DNA of 5,638 nt from an uncultured Erysipelotrichaceae bacterium. Lineage in GTDB: Bacteria; Bacillota_I; Bacilli_A; Erysipelotrichales; Erysipelotrichaceae. The translations under genes and the position numbers were made by a program. Where the stretch lies: contig CADBMY010000189.1 of assembly GCA_902795905.1 (NCBI GenBank), forward strand, positions 1 to 5,638. Direction: 5' to 3'. The notes under the pieces are model-generated. The model was given only the letters and a program-made list of their open reading frames with translations, did no database searches and was not told where the DNA came from. This document shows, one piece after another, positions 1 through 4,337 of the stretch (position 1 is the first letter of the stretch; each line of letters opens with the position of its first letter).

Positions 1-140
1 CGGTTCAGGTGATATGCCGCATGGTCGCTGAAACCTAAGACCTGTATGCCTGCCTGTACAGCATTGCGGACATAGTCCTCATCTTTGCCGATGGCATGTC
101 CGCACCGGCTTGTATGTGTATGATAGTTTACCTTGATCAT
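1..140 (-). CDS. PHP-domain phosphatase, histidinol-phosphatase (HisJ-type) like, N-terminal part only
   Basis: The first 46 codons of a minus-strand gene that leaves the window on the left. The translation begins MIKVNYHTHTSRCGHA and contains later GFSDHA. The HxH pair (residues 7 and 9), His15 within CGHA and the Asp-His pair at 39-40 match the first metal-binding motifs of PHP-family phosphoesterases, in the arrangement typical of HisJ-type histidinol-phosphatases, which remove phosphate from L-histidinol phosphate in histidine synthesis. No alternative start lies upstream: the frame reaches the regulator's TGA after seven codons. The 21-bp gap to the regulator has no convincing Shine-Dalgarno sequence, so expression may depend on read-through from the regulator gene. 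Only the N-terminus is visible, so the substrate is unproven; other PHP phosphoesterases share these motifs. Confidence 0.78.
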   Translation of the reverse strand, partial: MIKVNYHTHTSRCGHAIGKDEDYVRNAVQAGIQVLGFSDHAAYHLN

Positions 141-161
141 GAGAGTATTATATCTTTCGCG

Positions 162-1076
162 TCAGTACAGGTCAAAGGCCTCCGGCAGGGGATAATCCAT
201 TTCGTAGTTCCTGCAGATATCAAGAAATATACCTGCTGTCTTTGTCAGCAGTTTTTCTTTGTGCCGGAGGATATAGAAACGTCTGGTAAGATCAAGCTTA
301 TCGACTTTGACGACAGTGGTCAGGCCGCGGTTGACGGAGTTTCTGACCATACGGTACGGAAGCACAGCTGTTCCCAGACCCTGGATCACGGCATTGACAA
401 GGGCAGTAGTGCTCATCGCTTCCCAGATGGGATGTGCGGCATATCCGGCTTGTTCCATGGCCCGCTCAAAGATCTCTCTGGTGCCGCTCCCGGGCTCTCT
501 GAGCAATAGTTCGTGGGTGTTGAATTCTTCAATGGAGATGGTCTGTCCCATCGTATATCTGCCGTTATTCGGGCACAGGATAACAAGTCTGTCTTCCATG
601 TATTCTTCACTGATCAGGGCGGAAGAATGGCTGATACCTTCGATCAGAGCCAGGTCCAGTTCATTCTCCATCAGCATCTCTTCCAGCTGATCGGTGGGCA
701 GTACCTTGGCGTGGATCTCGGTTCCCGGCTGTAGGGTGCTGAAGACTTTAACATAGTACGGAAGAAACTGGGAGCCGATCGTGATACTGGCACCGACACG
801 CAGGATACCGAAAGAATCCCAGTTGCGCATGCCCCGCTCCATGTCATCAAAAGAAGCTGTAATATGCTGGGCATAGTCACGGAAATGACGTCCTGCCTCG
901 GTGATCTTCAGACGTCTGCCGATACGGTCAAACAGGATGACACCATAGTACTGTTCCAGCTCCTTCAGGGCCAGAGATACAGCAGGCTGCGTCATATGCA
1001 GTTCTTCGGCAGCTTTGGTGGTGTTGCTGTCCTGACGGCATACAGCCAGGAAGATACGCAGATGTCGTATGGTCAT
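162..1076 (-). CDS. LysR-type transcriptional regulator, CysL/CbbR-like
   Basis: A full-length 304-residue LysR-family regulator. Residues 1-60 form the winged helix-turn-helix (ITEAGRHF marks the end of the wing), with the recognition region around 19-41 (TTKAAEELHMTQPAVS). A linker helix leads to the two-lobed effector domain from about residue 90. This domain shows GASITIGS at 95-102, REPGSGTR at 193-200 and a GLGTAVLP turn at 233-240. REPGSGTR is characteristic of the CysL/CbbR-like branch, whose members often sense small metabolites and control sulfur or carbon assimilation. The start is supported by AAGGAG at 1081-1086 on the minus strand. The gene is divergent from the chromate transporter pair, the usual position for a LysR protein controlling its neighbour and itself. 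The effector cannot be read from sequence. The downstream PHP gene is 21 bp away and may be cotranscribed. Confidence 0.93.
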   Translation of the reverse strand: MTIRHLRIFLAVCRQDSNTTKAAEELHMTQPAVSLALKELEQYYGVILFDRIGRRLKITEAGRHFRDYAQHITASFDDMERGMRNWDSFGILRVGASITIGSQFLPYYVKVFSTLQPGTEIHAKVLPTDQLEEMLMENELDLALIEGISHSSALISEEYMEDRLVILCPNNGRYTMGQTISIEEFNTHELLLREPGSGTREIFERAMEQAGYAAHPIWEAMSTTALVNAVIQGLGTAVLPYRMVRNSVNRGLTTVVKVDKLDLTRRFYILRHKEKLLTKTAGIFLDICRNYEMDYPLPEAFDLY

Positions 1077-1097
1077 AGATCTCCTTATAATTAAATA

Positions 1098-1103
1098 CTT
1101 ATA
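1098..1103 (-). promoter_or_regulatory. Candidate -10 box for the LysR-type regulator gene
   Basis: On the minus strand this reads TATAAG, five of six matches to the -10 consensus. It would put the transcript start near 1091, leaving a short leader of about 15 nt that still contains the AAGGAG ribosome binding site. No good -35 box lies at 16-18 bp; that position falls in the 24-bp inverted repeat, which would fit an activator- or repressor-dependent promoter. The region is so AT-rich that such matches arise easily, so this is tentative. Confidence 0.3.
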
Positions 1104-1127
1104 GAAATAATATATTTATATTATTTC
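1104..1127. promoter_or_regulatory. 24-bp inverted repeat, candidate LysR operator
   Basis: An almost perfect palindrome with 11-bp arms (GAAATAATATA and TATATTATTTC) around a 2-bp TT centre. It lies in the divergent region between the LysR-type gene and the chromate transporter operon. A nested, slightly off-centre outer pair TTAAATA (1091-1097) and TATTTAA (1131-1137), and an ACTTAT direct repeat at 1097 and 1128 (31 bp apart, close to three helical turns), flank it. LysR-family tetramers bind interrupted dyads in exactly this position, so autoregulation plus control of the operon is inferred. High AT content raises the chance of accidental symmetry, but 22 paired positions of 24 is well beyond a casual match. 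Confidence 0.5.
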
Positions 1128-1138
1128 ACTTATTTAAA

Positions 1139-1162
1139 TGCGTACGCAATACTTTTATTGCG
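1139..1162 (+). promoter_or_regulatory. Palindrome TGCGTACGCA overlapping a leader hairpin before the transporter operon
   Basis: TGCGTACGCA at 1139-1148 is a perfect 10-bp palindrome. Its right end overlaps a second element, the hairpin CGCAATA (1145-1151), loop CTTT, TATTGCG (1156-1162), with a perfect 7-bp stem. The last G of the stem is also the first base of the GGAGGT ribosome binding site (1162-1167) of the first transporter gene. The two structures cannot form together. The palindrome could be a protein site and the hairpin could tune ribosome access; neither role is proven. No clear -10/-35 pair for the operon was found in 1077-1176. Confidence 0.4.
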
Positions 1163-1176
1163 GAGGTCGGTAGAAT

Positions 1177-1737
1177 ATGGAAAAGGGTCTGTACAAAAAA
1201 CTGTTTCTCTCAACGTTTCAGCTGAGTGCCTGCACATTCGGAGGCGGCTTTGTGATCATCCCGCTGATGCGCAGGAAATTTGTTCGTGAACTGCATTGGA
1301 TCAGCGAACAGGAGATGATGGATATTACGGCTATTGCGCAGTCTTCACCGGGAGCGATCGCAGTCAATGCGTCAGTGATGACGGGATATCAGATCGCCGG
1401 TTTTCCCGGAGCGATGATCGCCGTGCTGGGTACCGTACTGCCTCCGCTGCTGATCATTTCGGTGATCTCCTTCTTCTACAGACAGTTCAGAGACAGCCTG
1501 ATCGTTTCACTTGTCATGCGGGGCATGCTGGCAGGAGTGGCGGCGGTTGTCTGCGATGTCGTGATAAACATGCTCAGATCGATCTGTTCCCAGAAACGTA
1601 TCTTTCCGATCCTGATGTTTGTACTGGCATTTGCGGCTGTGCGTTTCTTCGGTGTAAACATCATCCTGATCATCCTGGTCTGCGGTCTCTTTGGGGCTTT
1701 GGACAGGAAGATACAGGATAAGGAGGCAAAGGCATGA
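1177..1737 (+). CDS. chrA: Chromate transporter subunit, short-chain CHR family, first half
   Basis: A 186-residue polytopic membrane protein forming one CHR domain. The family signatures are FGGGFVIIPLM at 21-31, near the end of the first hydrophobic segment, and AQSSPGAIAVNAS at 54-66 followed by GFPGAMIAVLG at 75-85. Hydrophobic segments lie at roughly 11-30, 76-99, 108-131 and 143-174, and the tail is charged (DRKIQDKEAKA). Long-chain ChrA proteins have two such domains in one chain of about 400 residues; here the halves are separate genes, as in the Bacillus YwrB/YwrA pair, where both proteins are needed for chromate resistance. GGAGGT at 1162-1167, 9 nt before the ATG, and an in-frame TAG just upstream fix the start. 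The family exports chromate and may also handle sulfate-like anions; the true substrate here is not known. Confidence 0.92.
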   Translation: MEKGLYKKLFLSTFQLSACTFGGGFVIIPLMRRKFVRELHWISEQEMMDITAIAQSSPGAIAVNASVMTGYQIAGFPGAMIAVLGTVLPPLLIISVISFFYRQFRDSLIVSLVMRGMLAGVAAVVCDVVINMLRSICSQKRIFPILMFVLAFAAVRFFGVNIILIILVCGLFGALDRKIQDKEAKA

Positions 1738-2297
1738 TCCTGCTTGAATTGTTCTGGAGTTTCTTCCAGATCGGACTGTTCAGTATCGGCGGCGGGTATG
1801 CGGCACTGCCTCTGATCCAGCAGCAGGCTGTCGATCTGCACGGGTGGCTCACAATGACCCAGTTCACCGATATCATGACGATCGCAGAGATGACACCGGG
1901 ACCCATCGCAATCAACTCAGCGACGTTTGTCGGCATTCAGACAGCGGGTTTGCCCGGGGCTGTGATCGCTACACTGGGCTGTATCTTTCCGTCCTGCGTG
2001 ATCGTTCTCTGTCTCTCGTATATTTACAGAAAATACAAGAATCTGAGTGTTCTGCAGGGAATCCTCGGCGGTCTGCGTCCGGCTGTTACCGCGATGATCG
2101 CTTCGGCTGCCGTGACGATGGTGATCATGGCTTTCTACGGTCAGCGTACACTTCCTGCCGATCCTGGTGCGATCGATCCCGTAGCCGTGGTGATCTTTGC
2201 GGCAGGGCTGCTTGTGCTGCAGCTGAAAAACGTTGATCCGATCAAGGTGATGGCATGTGCCGGAGCAGCCGGTGCTTTGATCTACATGGTGATCTGA
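1734..2297 (+). CDS. chrA: Chromate transporter subunit, short-chain CHR family, second half
   Basis: The partner CHR half, 187 residues. It repeats the family signatures: SIGGGYAALPLIQ at 17-29, AEMTPGPIAINSATFVG at 51-67 and AGLPGAVIATLG at 71-82, with hydrophobic segments near 5-25, 72-97, 115-135, 148-163 and 171-187. The ATG overlaps the previous gene's TGA (ATGA), and AGGAGG at 1721-1726 lies 7 nt before it, so the halves are translationally coupled in about equal amounts, as expected for a heterodimer. PGPIAIN is closer to the usual CHR consensus than PGAIAVN in the first subunit, so the two are diverged paralogues rather than a recent duplication. Membrane location and anion transport follow from the family; the substrate is inferred. 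Confidence 0.92.
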   Translation: MILLELFWSFFQIGLFSIGGGYAALPLIQQQAVDLHGWLTMTQFTDIMTIAEMTPGPIAINSATFVGIQTAGLPGAVIATLGCIFPSCVIVLCLSYIYRKYKNLSVLQGILGGLRPAVTAMIASAAVTMVIMAFYGQRTLPADPGAIDPVAVVIFAAGLLVLQLKNVDPIKVMACAGAAGALIYMVI

Positions 2298-2306
2298 GGA
2301 GGCATT

Positions 2307-2822
2307 ATGAAATACGTACTGAAGTCATCTGTTCTGTACAGAGAGGATATACCTGCCGCCAGGATCGGAAGAAGATTAGGCACAGCTGAACGGGATATCT
2401 ATGTTCCGGACGGCACCCATATGATGCATACACGCATCGCCGATTCTGCGGATAGTACAGGGGATGTGCGCAGCCGCAGATATATTCTCGAAGATCTTCG
2501 GGATCATACGGAGATCGAGGCAGTACCCGGATATGCAGAGGATGAAGATCCGAAGGTCTACGGGTGGCCGCTCTCACATATGCCGAGAACCGACCGTGCA
2601 GATCTTAAGATCATGGATCAGCCGTACAGACTGGTCATGTTAAACTCACAGAACTATGCTCTGTACGGAGAAGACGGGAAGGCTGCTGTACAGATCGTAC
2701 ACCGTGGCATCAGCGGCGGCTGGAATATCGAGGCAGGCAGACAGTTCTCGCCGGTACTGTTATGCGGACTGTTTGTCTTCTGCAGATATATCGAAAGTGA
2801 AAATGAATTTCCTGTAGTCTGA
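2307..2822 (+). CDS. Uncharacterised 171-residue protein, possible tubby/LURP-one-like fold
   Basis: Third gene of the transporter operon. The previous stop codon touches its ribosome binding site: AGGAGG at 2297-2302, 4 nt before ATG. I do not recognise a named family with certainty. There is no signal peptide. The N-terminal half is polar and rich in Arg and Asp. The second half has short beta-like stretches (YRLVMLN at 107-113, YALYGEDGKAAVQIVHR at 118-133 with a GEDGK turn) and ends in a hydrophobic helix (FSPVLLCGLFVFCRYIE, about 147-163). A polar beta-rich body ending in one buried hydrophobic helix is the pattern of tubby C-terminal/LURP-one-like barrels, small proteins often linked to membranes or lipids. 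That assignment is a weak inference. Tight linkage suggests a role with the transporter or as an accessory to it. Confidence 0.85.
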   Translation: MKYVLKSSVLYREDIPAARIGRRLGTAERDIYVPDGTHMMHTRIADSADSTGDVRSRRYILEDLRDHTEIEAVPGYAEDEDPKVYGWPLSHMPRTDRADLKIMDQPYRLVMLNSQNYALYGEDGKAAVQIVHRGISGGWNIEAGRQFSPVLLCGLFVFCRYIESENEFPVV

Positions 2823-2830
2823 GTCTTAAG

Positions 2831-2858
2831 ATAACACTCAGAGGGAATATGCTATAAT
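2831..2858 (+). promoter_or_regulatory. Extended -10 promoter for the SPFH operon
   Basis: TGCTATAAT at 2850-2858 is a consensus -10 box with the TGn extension. ATAACA at 2831-2836, 16 bp upstream, is a weak -35 (four of six matches to TTGACA), which is usual for extended -10 promoters. The predicted start, near 2865, gives a leader of about 16 nt. It sits in the 58-bp gap after the transporter operon, so the SPFH gene can be expressed separately from that operon. No terminator was recognised between the two, so read-through is possible. Confidence 0.65.
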
Positions 2859-2871
2859 CTCCTTAAGGAGG
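2859..2871 (+). promoter_or_regulatory. Palindrome containing the SPFH ribosome binding site
   Basis: CTCCTTAAGGAG (2859-2870) is a perfect 12-bp palindrome whose right half is the ribosome binding site AAGGAGG (2865-2871), 9 nt from the start codon. It straddles the predicted transcription start. With no loop it cannot fold on itself as RNA, so it may be a protein site on DNA or simply a by-product of a strong Shine-Dalgarno sequence. A short AGGA/TCCT pairing (2869-2872 with 2877-2880) could weakly cover the site. Confidence 0.45.
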
Positions 2872-2880
2872 ATATGTCCT

Positions 2881-3801
2881 ATGGGTGCTTTTATCTCTGC
2901 CGCAGTTATCATAATCATTGCTGTACTGATCATCTCTTCCTGCATCAGTATCGTGCCTCAGGAAAACGAGTATGTTATTGAGCGTTTAGGTAAGTATCAG
3001 GCTTCCTGGAAGGCAGGTATTCACTTCAAGGTTCCGTTTATTGACCGGATCGTCAGAAGAGTTCTGATGAAGGAACAGGTCGCTGACTTTGCGCCGCAGC
3101 CGGTCATTACCAAAGATAACGTAACGATGCAGATCGACTCTGTCGTATACTTCCGTGTTGTAGATTCCAAGCTGTATGCCTACGGTGTTGAGAATCCGAT
3201 CATGGCGATGGAGAACCTGACGGCGACGACACTGCGTAATATCATCGGTGATATGGCCCTGGATACGACGCTGACATCGCGTGAACAGATCAACTCGCAG
3301 ATGCTTGGCATCATTGATACGGCTACCGATCCCTGGGGTATCAAGGTTACCCGTGTAGAACTGAAGAATATCCAGCCGCCGGCGTCGATCAGAGATGCCA
3401 TGGAAAAACAGATGAAGGCAGAACGTGAGAAGCGTGCTGTTATTCTGGCGGCAGAAGGTGAGAAACAGGCACTGATCCTGCAGGCTGAAGGTAAGAAAGA
3501 ATCGGCGATCCTCGATGCTGAGGCAGATAAGCAGGCAACGATCCTGCATGCGGAAGCACAGCGTGAAAAGGAGATCCGTGAAGCAGAGGGACGCGCAGAA
3601 GCGATCCGTGTTGTTCAGGAAGCGACGGCAGAGGGTCTGAAGATGATCAAGGAAGCCGGTGCTGACGAAGCTGTGCTCAGGCTGAAGAGTCTTGAGGCAT
3701 TTGCGCAGGCTGCCAACGGTCAGGCCACAAAGATCATCGTACCGTCGGATATTGCCGGTATCGCAGGTCTGGTTGAAAGCGTAAGATCTGTAAAAGACTG
3801 A
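2881..3801 (+). CDS. qmcA: SPFH/band 7 membrane protein, stomatin/QmcA-like
   Basis: 306 residues, about the length of E. coli QmcA. A hydrophobic N-terminal anchor (about 3-23) is followed by IVPQENEYVIERLGKY at 24-39, the usual opening of the SPFH domain. ITKDNVTMQIDSVVYFRV (76-93), NLTATTLRNIIGDMALD (112-128) and PWGIKVTRVELKNIQPP (151-167) are core family motifs. Residues 180-245 are six consecutive 11-residue repeats with an AExxKxxxIL pattern, predicted to form a long coiled coil. The C-terminus ends in hydrophobic, glycine-rich IAGIAGLVESV. Such proteins build large ring or cage oligomers on membranes and often modulate membrane proteases or lipid organisation. QmcA genes are commonly followed by an NfeD-type gene; here a different small membrane protein follows in a TGATG overlap. 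The qmcA name rests on overall resemblance, not proven orthology. Confidence 0.93.
   Translation: MGAFISAAVIIIIAVLIISSCISIVPQENEYVIERLGKYQASWKAGIHFKVPFIDRIVRRVLMKEQVADFAPQPVITKDNVTMQIDSVVYFRVVDSKLYAYGVENPIMAMENLTATTLRNIIGDMALDTTLTSREQINSQMLGIIDTATDPWGIKVTRVELKNIQPPASIRDAMEKQMKAEREKRAVILAAEGEKQALILQAEGKKESAILDAEADKQATILHAEAQREKEIREAEGRAEAIRVVQEATAEGLKMIKEAGADEAVLRLKSLEAFAQAANGQATKIIVPSDIAGIAGLVESVRSVKD
3418..3615 (+). other. Six tandem 11-residue (hendecad) coiled-coil repeats within the SPFH gene
   Basis: Codons 180-245 encode AEREKRAVILA, AEGEKQALILQ, AEGKKESAILD, AEADKQATILH, AEAQREKEIRE and AEGRAEAIRVV: a strict 33-bp period at protein level, with the DNA copies diverged from each other. 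The first three repeats carry the clearest AExxK spacing and the last two drift. Hendecads favour straight or slightly right-handed coiled coils, matching the helical wall seen in SPFH assemblies. The repeat is a family feature rather than a recent expansion, because the codons differ between units. Confidence 0.85.
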
Positions 3802-4088
3802 TGGATGCTGTATTTTCGGTATTTTCCGTCGTCTGGGTATTCGTGTTTGTCGTGATCCTGACAACAACGGTCAGAACAGCGAAACGCAGCCGTACCGTAC
3901 GTTCTTCCGACGGACATGTCGTATCGAAGGGAGAAGATCTGACCTGTGAAACAAAAGAAGGGCATCGCCATACAACAGGTTCAGAGAGCGAGTTCGGCAA
4001 GCGGTATATCGTGCATAACGAACCGGAGACAGGATATGTTGTCCTGAACGGGGTCAAGCGCAAACTGAAGGACTGTAAAAATCTGTAG
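3801..4088 (+). CDS. Small single-span membrane protein coupled to the SPFH gene
   Basis: 95 residues, not assigned to a known family. Residues 3-22 are a strongly hydrophobic span (VFSVFSVVWVFVFVVIL at 4-20). A basic stretch, RTAKRSRTVR at 25-34, follows and by the positive-inside rule puts the C-terminal tail in the cytoplasm. The tail has a polar middle and a short repeat-free end, YVVLNGVKRKLKDCKNL. The start overlaps the SPFH stop by one base (TGATG) and has no clear ribosome binding site of its own, so it should be made by translational reinitiation in ratio with the SPFH protein. It is shorter than NfeD, the common SPFH partner, and shows no recognisable NfeD OB-fold sequence. A role as SPFH partner or topology aid is inferred only from this coupling. 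Confidence 0.82.
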   Translation: MDAVFSVFSVVWVFVFVVILTTTVRTAKRSRTVRSSDGHVVSKGEDLTCETKEGHRHTTGSESEFGKRYIVHNEPETGYVVLNGVKRKLKDCKNL

Positions 4089-4117
4089 AAGGGACACTCG
4101 TTCCTTCTACTTTTTTT
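4085..4117 (+). terminator. Rho-independent terminator of the SPFH operon
   Basis: The stem GTAGAAGGGA (4085-4094) pairs with TTCCTTCTAC (4101-4110), ten pairs including one G-U, around a CACTCG loop, followed directly by seven T residues. The TAG stop codon of the 95-residue gene lies inside the left arm, so the ribosome finishing that gene would cover the base of the hairpin. It separates the SPFH unit from the tRNA gene. Confidence 0.92.
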
Positions 4118-4124
4118 ACGGCTG

Positions 4125-4133
4125 TGATAAGAT
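4125..4133 (+). promoter_or_regulatory. Candidate extended -10 promoter for tRNA-Gln
   Basis: TGATAAGAT contains a TGn extension and a four-of-six -10 box, placing a start near 4140, four bases before the mature tRNA. No -35 match was found; that position falls in the preceding terminator stem. It is the only reasonable promoter in the 26-bp space between the terminator and the tRNA. A second TATATA stretch at 4133-4138 makes the exact box uncertain. Confidence 0.4.
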
Positions 4134-4143
4134 ATATAAGCAT

Positions 4144-4218
4144 TGCGGCATAGCCAAGCGGTAAGGCAAGGGACTTTGACTCCCTCACTCGCAAGTTCGA
4201 ATCTTGCTGCCGCAGCCA
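4144..4218 (+). tRNA. tRNA-Gln, anticodon TTG
   Basis: A complete cloverleaf can be drawn. The acceptor stem is TGCGGCA (4144-4150) with TGCCGCA (4208-4214). The D arm is GCC/GGC with an AAGCGGTAA loop. The anticodon arm is AGGGA/TCCCT with loop CTTTGAC and anticodon TTG at 4176-4178. The variable loop is CACTC, and the T arm is GCAAG/CTTGC with loop TTCGAAT. G4215 is the discriminator base and CCA (4216-4218) is encoded. The first U1-A72 pair and G73 are usual identity features of glutamine tRNAs. This isoacceptor reads CAA and, by wobble, CAG. Confidence 0.97.
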
Positions 4219-4226
4219 GAGTAAAC

Positions 4227-4262
4227 AAGCTGTCTGTACACGCATACGTACGGCAGCTTTTT
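4227..4262 (+). terminator. Rho-independent terminator after tRNA-Gln
   Basis: AAGCTGTC (4227-4234) pairs with GGCAGCTT (4252-4259), with one U-G pair. After a single bulged T, an inner GTAC/GTAC stem (4236-4239 with 4248-4251) closes an eight-base loop. Five T residues (4258-4262) follow, two of them shared with the stem. It lies 9 bp after the CCA end, the expected place for a single tRNA transcript to stop. Confidence 0.75.
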
Positions 4263-4277
4263 CTGTGTATAGGCATA

Positions 4278-4313
4278 TATTGCAAAACAATCAGACTGTA
4301 TTGCAGGTATAAT
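4278..4313 (+). promoter_or_regulatory. Promoter region of the TIR gene with TATTGCA direct repeat
   Basis: TATAAT at 4308-4313 is a perfect -10 box, 24 bp before the start codon. No good -35 box lies at 16-18 bp, so an activator may be needed. TATTGCA occurs at 4278-4284 and again at 4299-4305, exactly 21 bp apart (two helical turns), the first just upstream of the -35 position and the second abutting the -10 box. This spacing is typical of a protein binding one DNA face, but only two copies are present and no regulator is encoded nearby. Confidence 0.5.
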
Positions 4314-4337
4314 GAAAATAAACACTGAGGTAAGACT

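Noticed and set aside
96..509. Plus-strand open frame of 137 codons antisense to the LysR gene and the start of the PHP gene
   Set aside because: It overlaps two genes with convincing family motifs and its translation has no recognisable domain.
1734..2297. Second CHR gene considered as a frameshifted remainder of one long ChrA gene
   Set aside because: It has its own AGGAGG ribosome binding site, an ATGA overlap and a complete set of N-terminal CHR signatures, so it is a genuine separate subunit.
2932..2943. Lipobox-like ISSC at residues 18-21 of the SPFH protein
   Set aside because: The pattern fits a lipoprotein cleavage site, but there is no positively charged N-region before the hydrophobic stretch, and SPFH proteins of this type keep an uncleaved N-terminal anchor.
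3418..3615. Repeated 33-bp units considered as a DNA tandem repeat
   Set aside because: The periodicity is at protein level (coiled coil); the nucleotide copies are too diverged to be a recent DNA repeat.
2986..3867. Long antisense open frame of 293 codons opposite the SPFH gene
   Set aside because: It mirrors the codon bias of the SPFH gene, its product is low-complexity and rich in Cys, Arg and Phe with no recognisable domain, and no ribosome binding site was seen. The opposite strand has clear family motifs.
4144..4218. tRNA region considered as a start of coding sequence (open frame 4143-4328)
   Set aside because: A complete tRNA-Gln cloverleaf and a terminator account for this stretch.
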